64,000 nt of DNA from assembly GCF_027744825.2 (NCBI RefSeq), contig NC_071351.1, forward strand, positions 12,783,501-12,847,500. Direction: 5' to 3'. The translations under genes and the position numbers were made by a program. Positions 27,636-40,400 of the stretch are shown one piece after another. How positions within the stretch are numbered: the first letter of the stretch is position 1; each line of letters starts with the position of its first letter. A model generated the notes under the pieces. That model was not told where the DNA came from. It worked only from the letters and a program-made list of their open reading frames with translations, and made no database searches. Source of the DNA: Synchiropus splendidus. Lineage: Eukaryota > Chordata > Actinopteri > Syngnathiformes > Callionymidae.

Positions 27636-27678
27636 CTCACGTGACTGCCCGCCCACGTGACGTCAGACAAGAGCCAAT
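27636..27678 (+). promoter_or_regulatory. slc66a1 promoter: two CACGTGAC boxes, CRE, CCAAT
   Basis: CTCACGTGAC (27636-27645) and CACGTGAC (27654-27661) resemble the CLEAR element GTCACGTGAC used by TFEB/TFE3 to control lysosomal genes. The second overlaps a perfect CRE, TGACGTCA (27658-27665). A CCAAT box sits at 27674-27678, about 80 bp before the start codon. Since slc66a1 encodes a lysosomal transporter, TFEB-type control is a reasonable inference. Confidence 0.65.
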
Positions 27679-27756
27679 CAGAGCGCTGACAAGAGAGCTT
27701 GTTTACCGTCCGCTTCCGTGTTTCTCCTCAGTGTTGTTCCATCGGAGCCCAGCGCG

Positions 27757-29940
27757 ATGTCGTCTTCCCTGCAGGTAAGAAAGCGTTAGGAGACACAGAC
27801 TAAAGCGAGACGGCGCTTTTTTTTCTTCCGTTCATATATGTTGACGTAAAACCGGTCAGTTTGTGCCGTATCTTACAGCTGATTTCTTCTTTAAACTGTC
27901 CTGTAAAAGGCAAGTGGGTCGTGATGTGGTATAATATGTAGAATTTTTTTCTTTTTTTTTCGTCTTATTGTTGATGTAATCCGTGGATTAGCCTCGGTAT
28001 GTGGTTTCATGTTAACTCAAGACGTAGATTCAACTTTGAACCCGGGGAATACACTTGTAATACATCGATCACGTGCATTCTTTAGTTAATACGACGGATA
28101 ACTCGTGTTTTAAAAAAAAAATACAAATAGCGTAATGGCAAACAGAACAATGCTAACGTTGTGTCTCATGACTGATAATACAGCAAAGGTTAGCCTGAAT
28201 ATGAAACCACAACCCACGGATGATATCAAAAGTTCCTCATTGAAGACGTGTCAACATCCTGTTCTGTTTCAACTGTGTCGCTAAAGTGACTCCACGCACC
28301 TCAGAATGGCAGGAGCTGGTGGTGGGACATGATCTGGGGTTGCCTCCTCAAGTCAAGTAAAGAGACATTAAAGGCTGTTCTGTCTCCGCAGCATTTTTTC
28401 GGAGGGACCTCTGATGGAAACTTCACCACATTGTGTCCCAACGGTTCCCGGTGGGTCTGGGACGGACTGGGAGAATGTGCAGTGGACGGCAGAGACATGG
28501 CCAGCGTCTACCTGGGCTTGTTCTCCATCCTCTGCTTCATGGTGTCCTCACTACCGTAAGTCGTTCTCAGAAGGGGGATAAGTTCGCTGCAGTGTCTGGA
28601 TTATAAACAATCATATTTTAAATGTTTTGTTTCAGTCAATACTACAGCTCCTGTAAAACGGGGAACATGGACAGCGCTCTCTCCATCTGGTTTCTGTTGT
28701 TGTGGCTCGGGGGTGACAGCTGCAACCTGGTGGGCTCTTTTCTGGCGGATCAGCTTCCCCTGCAGGTATTTTCCTCACAGAGGTCCCCAATGTGAGTGAG
28801 AGAAAGCACCTTCTTCATGCCTTGTGCTCCTTTAAATCCAGACATACACGGCCGTCTACTACGTCCTCGCTGACCTGCTGATGCTCGCCATGTACTTCTA
28901 CTACAAACTGAGGAACCAGCTGAATCGACGTGAGTCTCTCTCAATAACAGCTCAATACTAAACAGCCTGTAAACAAATGACATCTTATCTCACCTCATGT
29001 CTTGACATGTGAATTGAAGTGTCTTTATTGACCGCCACTGTCTTCTCGTCCGTTAGGTACGACGACTTTAAATGTGGTGGGGGCCATCTGTGTCCTGGGT
29101 GTCACCGGGACGCTCACCTTCCCGGCTCTCGGAAGCCACCAGGAAGTTTACTCCTCCACTTTGAGAGGACGAGCTCTGCTCAGCATTAAGGTGAGTTCAC
29201 CTGCTCTAGGTTTCCACAGCCCTGTCTTCTCATGGTCCGTTTGTCTCCTCAGCCTTTCACCTCGAAAGAAATCATCGGCTTCTCCATCGGATCCATCTCC
29301 TCGCTGCTCTACCTGTCGTCCAGACTCCCGCAGATGTACACTAATGTGAGTGATATGATCGTGACACACGACCATGCTACTATAACGCTTCCTGTGTTTG
29401 TGAAGGGTACAGTGATAAGAGCTTGTGCTCAGAAGAACTTGTGTGTGAGATGGTTCTGGGTTCAAGTCCCAAAGTAGCTGATGGTCTTTGTAATGTTTCC
29501 TGTGACTGTGGAAAGACTAATGTGACTTAAACACGTTCTCCCTGCAGTTCAAAAGGAAGTCAACAGAGGGTGTTTCCTACTTCCTCTTTGCTCTGATCAT
29601 CGTGGGAAACACTACGTACGGCCTGAGTGTCTTGCTGAAGAACCCCGAAGATGGCCACAGCGAGCAGAGCTACCTGGTCCATCACCTGCCCTGGCTCATC
29701 GGCAGCCTCGGCACGCTGACGCTGGATCTGATCGTATCCTTTTCACTGAAATGATGTGACTGAATCGCATCAGGAGCTCCCACTTGTGGCTAATATAGTG
29801 CAACAAAAATGACTTCCACTTCTGTTTCTCTTCGAAGTTTCCTTAACGCTTTGTTTCAGATCTCCATCCAGTTCCTCGCCTACCGCAAACCGTCCCACAA
29901 GGGCACCGACGAAGAAAGGACGCCACTGATCGTGAGCTGA
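27757..29940 (+). CDS. slc66a1: SLC66A1 / PQLC2, lysosomal cationic amino-acid exporter
   Basis: SLC66A1 (PQLC2) exports lysine, arginine and the cysteamine-cysteine disulfide from lysosomes and recruits C9orf72 complexes when amino acids are scarce (family knowledge). Exons: 27757-27774, 28392-28555, 28636-28765, 28842-28929, 29057-29190, 29253-29345, 29548-29733, 29860-29940. Sum 894 nt, 297 residues (human 291). Exon 1 codes only MSSSLQ. The two PQ-loop motifs are visible: SSLPQYY with WFLLLWLGGDSCNL, and SSRLPQMYTN with STEGVSYFLFALIIVGNTTY. Several hydrophobic helices between and after them fit a seven-helix protein. The C-terminus DEERTPLIVS carries an acidic dileucine-like PLI signal fitting lysosomal sorting. 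Splice phases all agree. Confidence 0.96.
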
Positions 29941-30257
29941 GCAATCCAGCGGCCATCACTACGACGACGCCTCAGACAACTATTTTTAGCTCCCCACACC
30001 GTTCGGTTTATATTTTTAAGAGTGTAAATAGTATCTTAAAGTGATGTTTTATGGTCTTGTTTGAACAGTGTAAATCAAGTGCTTTAATCATTGTACCTCC
30101 ATACTTGAACTTTTGAAATTCCACTCGCTGCTCTTGCACATTTTGACGTCAGTGTGTCAGTTTGTGTTCTTAAGAAAAATATGTCTCAGCCCAACTGAGA
30201 AAAATCACATCAGATTTCTGTTTATTTACTATGAAATGATGCATTTTGGTGCTTGTA

Positions 30258-30267
30258 AATAAATAAA
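30258..30267 (+). terminator. Overlapping AATAAA signals of slc66a1
   Basis: AATAAATAAA lies about 320 bp after the slc66a1 stop codon. Confidence 0.65.
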
Positions 30268-30776
30268 AAAAGAGCATGCTATGAAAAAAAAGACCCGTGA
30301 ATGAGTCCAAATATTTTCTAAAAAGTCACGCCAGATGGAATTAAATACTAAATCTATCATGCAAAAATGTCCATTTCTATGAATCATACCTTCATTTCTC
30401 GCCACTGCGTCGATAAGTCCTGGAGCCGTCCCTCCCCTGCAGCTCAGCCCACGCTTGTTTGCAGTCCAGCAGTGGCCAGGACCCCGACGCTGACCTTTAA
30501 CCCAGAGTGTTGTTTTTCTTCATTAACGGCTCACTCCCCCGACACACGCTGCGGAGTGGCCACCCAAGTCGAGTCAAGTTCCTTCGGAGTTGTGAAACGG
30601 TGGCAGTGAGATTGTTATGAAAAGGATTTAGGAGCTGGTGATAGGAAGCTTCCATCCATCACAGATAAACACTGGGAATCTGTTAATGAGACGCGGCAGT
30701 TCAAATCCCACACAGGATCATGTGTGGGCGGAAAAATGAACCATAAAGTCGCTTGTCCAGATTCAAATCATTGACC

Positions 30777-30890
30777 TATATAAGATCCTAGTCGAGCGCA
30801 TGGCAGGTGAGTGACTATCAGAGCTGTTGTTTACTCTGCGAGTGTGTCACGCCGGCAGCTCAGAGGGAAGATGAGACGAAAGGACGAGGG
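30777..30890 (+). promoter_or_regulatory. Possible TATA promoter and noncoding first exon of nr1h5
   Basis: A TATATAAG box (30777-30784) is followed about 100 bp later by a strong donor, GACGAGG|GTGAGT (intron from about 30891). An ATTGACCTA word, complementary to the AGGTCA nuclear-receptor half-site, abuts the TATA box. A short ATG frame just before the donor would run into a stop if spliced to 33629, so the exon would be untranslated. The link to nr1h5 is inferred from strand and position only. Confidence 0.35.
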
Positions 30891-33628
30891 TGAGTGACAA
30901 AACTCTGATCCGTAGTCAGTTTTCTACTTCATTCATATGAATTTAAACATTTTATCCATCAATTCCAGTTAAACTTCTGCTAACACTAGACAATAATGAA
31001 ACATTTGAAGTTATTTGACATTGAAAGAGTGAATTCTGAGCCATCCCAAAGCCAGAGTGGCGACAAACTCCTTCCGGGAGTCAACTTCTCACTTGACATT
31101 CGAGCTCGCGACAGACACATCAGGCTATTTTTTCCGCACTAAACTGAGACTCCGGCGTGAAATTACGAGGATGCGACCACAAAAACGTCGCACACATTCT
31201 GGACTTTACTCACAGACTTTGGCGGTTGCGTTATTGTGAGGTTTCCCGCACGGATCAGTAAACAGTCAAGGCCATTATCGAGCCGTGGCCGTCTGATGAA
31301 AACAAAGCAGAAGATTGATGACGTGCTGCATTTATCTCCAGACTGAGTGATTCCGGACTAATGAGAGGGTTTGTTTTCGTTGAGTTTCACGATAAAAAAG
31401 TTGTGCGTTGAGACCAACCGTACTCGGTGTGACCACGGCGTCCCGCTCTCATTCTTCTGTAAGCCTCCCAGGAGGCCAAACACTGACCTTCCTTCGCCTC
31501 CGGATGATCCATGGCGACGCCAGCGCTTCTCTCCATCAATCCACTTGTTTTGGTTCCTTCCAGAGGTTAGAGGACGATGCTGCTCAGGTCCTGTTTTAAC
31601 AATGCAACGACAAACAAATACATGCATGTGTGGTCGCCCTGCGCAGAGAACCTCTTATTCAGAAGATAAATCTCTCTACCTTTGAAGAGTTTTCAGGGTC
31701 TGATCGCTGGGCTGGTACGCCCCCTGCGCCACATGCTCCTATCATCCAATGAAGTACATCCTGGAGGGTCAATCTCAGAACAACAAGAACGGAAATAAGT
31801 TGCGTATTTGAGGACATAGAAAGCCTCAGATCAGCAAATGGACACGTCAATAAATGGCGAGCTGTCTTGTGTTGCGAAACATTTTCTGCTGACACACAAC
31901 TTGAGTGCGTCTCTTCTTCAACACTGGCGATGACTAAAAATAAGCGCGGGTGTCAGTGTTGTCATCATTTATTGTCCTCAAATAATAACTGTGACAGCTT
32001 CCTCTGGTGTTCCAGTAACAAGCAGCCGAGTGACCATGCGCACGTGGGAGGCCGTGTTTTTCCTCTGTCAGCGAGACAAAGTGTCAAAAGAAGCAACTTG
32101 CTGACCAACAGTGGGGGTCACACTCCTTTGACTCCTCTGTCGGCGAGGTCTCTGTCACTTCTGTCTCCAGGGGTTGAGGAGGACCCCGGGACGCTGGGAC
32201 CACACTGCTGCTGTCCAATATTCACTCAAGCATGACAGAGTAAACACACTCCTAAAACTTTAGTTGCTATCTCACAATGTAGTCGACAATGAGCTTTAAA
32301 TAACAGGCGAGCTACAACATCTGAAATGACAGTGAAGCTTTCATCTTGCTGGACGTATTTTAGCCTCAATATTTGCATCAGCATCATGAAGGAATCCGAA
32401 TAGTGTCTTCTGATGATTGAGGGGTTGTTGAGTCAGTTACATCATAAAACTACATTTTTAATTTCATAAAACAACAGTTTTTATTCATGAATTCATCATA
32501 AATGTCATTAATTTATTTTGACTTCCATTTTTTTAATGTTTCCCCCTAAACATTCCAGATTTCTCTACACATTTTGTCAGTCTCCCATCTCTCATGTTTA
32601 TTGACAAAAATGAAAATCACTTTGGACTTTGGTCCCACAAATAATGACATGATTTTTCCTGAGGTTGTTACATTGTATTTGAAGATAAATTAATTTCTAT
32701 ATTTCCACTTATTTATGAATAATCTATAAACTATATTGGAGATGTCAATATTGAATGTAGTTTCTGCTTAGTTTATTGAAAGACAGCATTAAAAATAAAT
32801 CAATTTCCCTCCATTTTGTCCTAGTTTTATCATATTTTTGAACCACAATTTTCATGGTCTTCCTTCTTTTCCCCACATTTTGCAGATAATTTCAGAATGA
32901 TCGATGGGAAAGGTTCATATGTCACTTGACAAAATAACTTCATCATCAATGGATTAGAAGATTACAATATTTGGAATTGTGTTGCACATTTATCAGCACA
33001 CGGCACCAAAAACCTTCACCAAAAACGTGCACAAAATGTGAAACATCACACCTGTCCCGAGAGGCTCTCCTGCCATCCTCTTGCCAGAGTCGGACTCCAG
33101 CTGAATCCTCTGGCTGTAAAATACATGAATTTTAAAATAGTTGAGGTGTTAGCATGTCAGGGATGTTCTTTAAATATAAAAAAATTCAAAAATATGTCCG
33201 CAATTTCCATCTTAAAGAAGACAAACGCCAAAAAAAAAAAAACACTGCAAGGGTCCCTCACACTGGCGGTCAAGCTGCTACTTCCAGTTTTTATTTTTCA
33301 TATTTTCATGTTGAATAACAGGGAACTAAACAAACAAAAAAAAAAACAACTTGATTCCTTCAAGTGAGTCCCACTGGGGTCCCATCTGTTCCCACCCCTG
33401 GTGTTCCCACTCCCCAAGTGAGACTGCAAGGACCTCCTCTTGCTTATGACCACTACTTTTCCTCTTGACTGAAATATGTCATAAGGGGCCTGGATGCACT
33501 CGGGGGGTTGAGGAATGTCTCCAAACATCCCAGACACTTCATATCTGTGTGAATCCTCTCGGTAATCAACAGTGCCTGTGCGCTCTCGGCCAGATCCAGT
33601 TCTCCCAGCCGCATCGACTTCTGCCCAG
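30891..33628 (+). other. Gene-free stretch upstream of nr1h5 coding exons
   Basis: AT-rich DNA with no recognised exon, possibly 5' UTR intron of nr1h5. Several open frames on both strands lack any domain match. Confidence 0.4.
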
Positions 33629-36479
33629 ATGAGAGAGTGGAGCGAGTTTGAGATGAATTTTGCAGCCGGCGCTTTTCTCTCCTCCACGGATGGATACGAC
33701 TCCACGGAGCAACTTCCTCTGTACGGTGAGTTCAGGATCATCTCAGCACTAAATTTAAAGTACTTTTACAAACAGTGGGAAGTCGCTTGGATTCAGGAGG
33801 AAGCCTGATGAAGTACTGACCAGACACCGAAGCAGTTCAAGGTTTATCACTGCATGCAACTAAACAATTCAATACTGAGGAGGAACTCAGTTTTAAGGGA
33901 GTCTATATTAACGCCCCCGATTGGTCACTATACAGTTAAATATCACTCAAAAGGAAGGATGTTTGCTAAATGTGGGCTGGGGATCTATTTTTACCACACG
34001 CTGGATCACCAGGGCCGAGAAGTCTGCTGGTGTGTTTGGACCATCTTCTTCAGACCTTGGAGGGGCCAGATGTTTTGTCAAAGGCCAACGGGGACATGCA
34101 TGTTTTTTGTACATCATAACTCTAAATGTCAGTTGCAAAACAAGTTTCCAGTCAGCGGAGATCAAACACAAGTCAAACGGAGATTTTCAGCTGTGTTCCT
34201 TCCCAGAGAAGTTCAAGAGGTTGCAATCCCAGTAGGTTCTTAAATGCCCTGAAGATTCATTAACACAGGGAACTAACACAAGTCACATCCCAGTTCTGGC
34301 TCAACTGGCCGTAACTGGTCATAATGTTACAGCTAATTTGTATATCTGAAGTCAACATTTTGTATTTTTCCACAGACATGCTGCCTGACCCGTTCAGCAA
34401 CCCATTCCAGGACCCTGAGCTCCAGCTCCTCCCGTACAGCCCTCAACAGTACAACACTTCCAACTTCTCCGTCTACGGCTCCCCGTCCTCCTCTTCCAAC
34501 TCCTCCTACTCGCAGCCCTGCTATCCCCAGTACCAGTACCATTACCAGGAGAGTCCCTGTGACCCAAATGTGGAGCCCAGTCTCATACCAGGGCAAGGAG
34601 CGACAGCACTGCCCCTTGGGCGGAGGTCGAGGGTGGGCTTTGGAGGACGGAGTAAAGGTCAAGAGGAGCTGTGTGTGGTGTGTGGAGACAAAGCCTCCGG
34701 GTATCACTACAACGCTCTCACCTGTGAGGGGTGCAAAGGTACGACGGCAGTGTTGCTTCCTCTTTTCACACGTCTCAGAGGTCTCTGCCTCCACAGGTTT
34801 CTTCAGGCGCAGTGTGACCAAGAAGGCTGTGTATCACTGCAAGAGCGGAGGCGGCTGTGAGATGGACATGTACATGAGGAGGAAGTGCCAAGACTGTCGG
34901 CTCAGGAAGTGTCGTGCTGTGGGAATGCTGGCTGAGTGTAGGTGAACATCTTCGTCCTTGACATCACAAGCTACACATATAAATTGGAGGTTTCTTACCT
35001 GTTCCAGGTCTACTAACGGAGGTGCAGTGTCAGTCCAAGCGGTTGAGGAAAGGCGGTAAAAGCAGATGCCAGCAGGATGAGGACACCAGCAGGAGGGTGA
35101 CCTCGACCAGCAGACAACCTGGGCAGGTGCTTCAGTCAAAGCTGGTCGAAGGACGTTGACAGAAGCAGGAGTAGATCGGATGATCGGGTCAGAAATAGAT
35201 AAAATACACATCCAGCTGATGTTCAGTGGTGTCCTTGTCGTGTTTTACCTGTGATATCTGAAGGTTTCCCTCGGTGGGATACAGGGCACAATCTATTTCA
35301 GTATCACCGGGGGGATGACCGGTGCCTCAACTGGACACCTGAGCAATCTTAAGTGTCAGGAGGTCAGAGTGCCACCGCCAACAACAAAGATTTCTGATCA
35401 AAGTTTCTCCCTCATCCAGACTCCATCCAGTCTAACTCAAGAGCAGCATTTCATTGTGGAGAGAATGGTGGAGGCTCATCGTCTGTGGAGAGCAGAGGAC
35501 AGCAGCAACAGCAGGGTACAATCCTCATCAGCTCGAGGGGTGTGCAGAGCAGTTTCTCATCTCTGTCGATGCTCCAGCAGCTGTTCGACTGGCCGTGCGA
35601 TGAAGACGGGGAGTGTTCGTCTGCGACTGTGTCTCCTCATTTGTTGCAGTTCGCCAGGACCATTCCAGGTCAGAGAAGACTGGTTCTGTTCTTCAGATTT
35701 TACGCTCTATAATGAGGCTTATGTTTTTTGGTTTTTTGTTTAAATCTTCCAGGGTTTGATTTGCTTGACTACGCTGATCAGAGCTCGCTGCTGTCAGTCT
35801 CTTCTCTAGAGCTCATATTTCTGCTCTCAGCTGAGCAGTTCTCCAATAACCCCACGGGTCCCAGTCCAGGTGAGTGAAACAACAGGAGTTGAACTAGATC
35901 AGGGTCTGACATGTTAACACTTTGTTCAGCCTTGCAGCTGTTCAGTCTGTCTGCATGGCGGAGGAACAATGAGTCGAAGGAAAACTTCCACAGTCGAGCA
36001 TCCACTAACTCTGGTGAGTCAAGATAGCATTTCATTTGTTTGGCTTCAGTGCTGACTTTAACTTTGTCTCAGGACACAGCGAAGATCTTCTGGGTCCTGT
36101 CATTAATTTCTTTCACAGCATGGGGGCGCTGCGGGTGACAGAAGCAGAATTCACTCTTCTCACAGCCACCGCTTTACTCTGCTCAGGTCAGAAGGGTCAT
36201 GGATGCTGATGTTGTCACTTCCAGTTTTCCATACTTGAAAGTCAAAAACATCTTCATCCTCCTGCAGACCGCCTGTCCCTGCTGGCTCCAAGCTGTGTGG
36301 AGAAGATGCAGGAGCTGATCCTGGACCTGCTGTCGAGGCTATGCTGGTCCAAGACCGGTGCTGCGCGAGCAGGACCTAAGCGCTTTGGTTGCCTCCTTGG
36401 ACGACTGACCGAACTGAGGACTCTTCGTCACAACTACCTCCTGCTCATGAGACATCGGAACTGTCGCAGCGACTTTTAG
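33629..36479 (+). CDS. nr1h5: NR1H5 / FXR-beta-like nuclear receptor, LBD lacks AF-2
   Basis: FXR-type receptors are nuclear sterol/bile-acid sensors that bind DNA with RXR; NR1H5 is a pseudogene in humans. Exons: 33629-33725, 34376-34738, 34797-34937, 35008-35126, 35420-35515, 35548-35668, 35753-35869, 35930-36013, 36073-36186, 36268-36479; 1464 nt, 487 residues. The DNA-binding domain is intact: [20 protein letters not shown] continuing CKGFFRRSV, then [34 protein letters not shown] follows, as in FXR. The ligand domain is divergent but shows [15 protein letters not shown], a conserved DQ and [15 protein letters not shown]. Two oddities: joining the fifth and sixth exons requires a 32-bp GT...AG intron (35516-35547), which may really be a frameshift; and the protein ends [10 protein letters not shown] without the helix-12 core LLCEIW. 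The gene may be decaying or may make a receptor without ligand-dependent activation. FXR-alpha (nr1h4) is less likely given the divergence and the bcas2-trim33 neighbourhood. Confidence 0.85.
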
Positions 36480-36710
36480 GAACTTGATCAGTACAAACCA
36501 TTTCAAGAGTTACAAGCTTGTTTACATTTCAAATGTCACAGAGCACAAAAGAAGCACCATATTTCAAAAGGTTTTAATAGAGTACTGGTTTTCCAAAATG
36601 AGGGAATACTGGTTCAGACAAAATGTTTGGTGAGCAGATAAAATATACAATTCAAGCTTATAGAGGTGTATTTTTAGCGGGATAAAAACAGGACTCTGCT
36701 GGACTTTTTT

Positions 36711-36716
36711 AATAAA
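36711..36716 (+). terminator. AATAAA signal, possible nr1h5 3' end
   Basis: AATAAATAAA lies about 230 bp after the nr1h5 stop. A minus-strand ATTAAA at 36573-36578 could end brpf3, so the two 3' UTRs may overlap. Confidence 0.45.
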
Positions 36717-37429
36717 TAAAATGGATTAAAAATGAATTGGGGTCAGGCAGTAATTCATCAAGCCGAACACGGAAACTCGTCGGTTAAAATGTTCTCAAAA
36801 CATGTTTTAAATAACATTTCAACGTCACCTTTAACTAATATAGTTGTCATTTGAATAGCTCTATCTCTCATAAATAAATTATTTATCTCTGTTTAAAAAG
36901 AGAATTCAAATATAAAGAGTGTCGACCTGAATGCACTCTCAGGTTGGAGCGCACACGCTCATTAACACACGATGCAACACGGTGAAAATACATCAGCAAC
37001 ACTTGCAGCAAGTTCATTATTAAACTTCACAACGATACACAGCCTTGCTTTGTCCCTTGTGGGTTGATTGAAATACGCATTAGGGAAAAAAACAAAACAT
37101 TAAATTAAATTGCGTTCAATTACACACACCTATGTACACAAAGAGTGCCACGGAAAAAAGTGTAAAATGTAAAAAGCTTTCATATAAAAGATGGCAGTGA
37201 TCCATTCATGTGTCGAATCTCTTTTATGGATATTTGATTCTTGGCAGTAGCAAGATACATTAAAGTTTATCTTTTACATTTGATCCCAAAACTCGATTGC
37301 AGAACTGAGTAGGCGGATGTATTAAGGAGACTTCATACCGGTCGACACAAGGCTCCTGTCGCCACAGCCTTGACTCCTACCTTCAGTTAAGGGCTGACTG
37401 CATATGCGAAAAGAGCTCAGGATTGCCCC

Positions 37430-40400
37430 CTAGAGTCCTAAATTCGAGGCAACAAAGCCTTGGCTATGGCTGACTCGACTCTGGTGGATCAGCGCGCGGT
37501 CATACGCTACCTGGACTGACTTGCGAATGCTAGACTTGCGGCCTTCCATGATGCGCAGCTTGTCGGCCGTGTCGTCCACACCCAGAGGGGTCACCTTTTC
37601 CCGGGGGAGCCACTGCCTGGACGGCACAGGACAAACACAAATCAGACCGTTGGACGGAAGCATTGCACGCGGAACTAAACTGTGTAAACCTGGACCAGGA
37701 TTTGACTCTTACCCTACAGGAATAAAGAAGCAAAATATTTGAAAACTGATGTGCAATATTCAATATAACAATATCTCTGCTCAGAGCTCTAGAAGTGTAA
37801 GTGAAAAATTATTTATGAAATGTTACCAGCAGTTTAATCACAGCATATTCTTTAAATATTAAACTCACCAGGTCCGCTTGTTGTCAAAGAAAAGCACCAG
37901 GTAAAGCCTTGAGTTGGTCTCCTCCTGCCTCTGCTCTCCAAGAAGGAGGACATCTTTGGGGGGGACAGGGATGGGCACCCCGTTGTGCAACAGACCCTCC
38001 TCGGGCATTTCTGGATCGATGATCTGCAAAAAAGTTTCCGACATTCCCAGTTCATGCAGAGAAGCAGAACTAAAACTCTGACTGAATTGATCGCCTACCA
38101 GGGCAGGATAAGATGGGTAACCCCGACATTTGGCCCACACCAGATCAAGGGGCTCCATCGGTTCCAGCTCATCCTCTGACGTCTGGCTTGTATTACCTAA
38201 AAAAAGAAGATATTACACAGCTGAACTAGAAACGTTACAGACAAAACTCTAAAAGTGTCGCACCAGTGTAATCTGAGTCTCCGTTAACAATGTCCAGGAA
38301 GGGAACTTTAGAGAGCGCTGGCTTTCCAAGGCTGCGTTTGGGTAGTGAGTTGCTGGAATAGGATATTTAAAAAAAATGTTACATTGGAATAAAGTTTAGA
38401 CAAGGCAAAGTTTCAGCAAAGGAGAAGCCAGACTAACATTTCTTTATGGAGAACTGGACACGGGCTGTCGTCAGAATCATCCAGGTGTTTGTTGAAACCA
38501 TTAGTCAGACCTGAGACGGAAGAGCAGATACAGAAAATAAGGTGGAAGACTTTACACATTAGACGAACACAGATACAATAAATCCTGCACTACACTAGTT
38601 GAAACTAAGATAAGATGAATACCAATTCTTCTGTTTGTTCAGGTTAAGTGTGAACCTTTGCAAAAGAGAGATATAAAACAATAACAATAGAAGCTGGTAC
38701 ATATCGTAAATAAGATAAACTTGCTTGCCAAGTCTTCCCTCACAAATTCATTACGCTCCTGCTCCCTCTTCTCTATCCTGGCAGTTCCAAATAATAATCT
38801 CTTTCCCTATACATTTTCCTACACCCGAGTCCTTCCAGCTGAAACTTAATTCATATGAGATGAAGCTATTTTATCGCTACATTTTGAGATGGAATTTATT
38901 TTCATTGTGCACTTTTAAAGTTGGAGAACATTAGAAAACAATAAGTCCTATGTTGACAGACACTATATGTTTGTCCAATAAATTTCACTCAATCACAGCG
39001 GTGATATCAACTTCCAGGAGGTGGGCTTTGTTGTTTTGTCAGCACTAGCACAACATGAACAGCTGGCCATCATGACAATTGACTATTTACTTCAGCGTTT
39101 CCAATAGGTAAAATAAAAAATATTACATAAGTCGACAACCCTATATTCAGTACAAGTTATTACACATAAATGGAATTGACAATACAATCAAGGTAGTCAT
39201 TTTGAAGTGACAACATTTACAACAAAAATAACAAAAACAGCAATCTTACCACTCTTAATCTTCATTTTATCCACCTCAGCCTTGTGACACAGATCATCAG
39301 AGAGGGGCAGTTGTTGAACAAGCTCAGGGGGTTCACAATGTTTTTCTTGGGATTTGGTTGGTGTGGGCAAAGGGGTCGATGATGGCGTGCTGGCAGCCGA
39401 GTTGGGCGTGGTTGTGTTTATACTCTCATCCTGCTGCGCTTTTCCATTCATTGAAGAAGTGTCTCTCCCTCGAAAAAGCTTGGCCCCATTTTTCGCTTTC
39501 TTGAACAGCACAGAAGTCCGTCGGCCGACTCCACCAGTGACAGGTTTTGTCGGGGTGCAAAGGTCGGGCAGACCGTTGGCTACAGCCTGACCTTCGTTGT
39601 GCAAAATAGGAGGCAGCGGCACCAGCCGATCCTGCTCTTTAGTGCAAATAGAATCCACAGTGGCTTTTTCCGAAGGCTCCTCGTCCAGCCTCAGACGTTT
39701 GCAGTGCCAGTTTGAAGCCGGAGCCTCTCTTGTAATTGGTCGCAGGGTCGGAGGTTCCAGTGATGTGTCCTCCTGCCGCGGAGGGGGCGCTGGCCCAGTG
39801 GGTTCCAGTGTTGGAGGCGAAGTAGATTTTAGCTCTTCTGGATGAGGCAAAGAGAGAAATGTTTCATTTTTTTCAGGATTTTCTTCCCCCAAACTGAGAT
39901 GAGTTCGTAAGTGTAATGTAGTGGTGCTGTATTCACACTGGAAATGGTGTCAATTCAGAATGGTTCATCTTTGATACCCGATCAAAAAACTAAACTCTCT
40001 AAATGTCTAGCGCTCTACTCGGACGATCGATCTTCGCTCTCACAACGGAAGTCAACAGAAATCACGCTCCTGAGGCAGAAGGCGCTTGACTGGACTGTCC
40101 TGCGGACAGAGGTGGGATGATATGGCGTGACTTTACATGGCCAATGGACAGTGGTGAGACCATGACAGTGATAAAGAAGAGGTGCAGACATAGAGTGCAC
40201 TTGAAGAGAGGAGTTGTGAGGCAACCATGGCTAACGAGACTCTTGTGGGCCCCTACTTACTAGACTGGAGTCAGTGGGGTGGTTGGGGTTGGTACGTGGG
40301 GGGACCCTGGCTCAATTACCTGAGGACAATGTTCCATTAGCTCAAGTACAACACCGCTATCATTGGTAAAAAGTGTCTTCAAAATCTACATGCATTGGCA

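Noticed and set aside
29390..29480. tRNA-like B-box word GGTTCAAGTCC
   Set aside because: No matching A-box, acceptor stem or cloverleaf; at most a SINE remnant in an slc66a1 intron.
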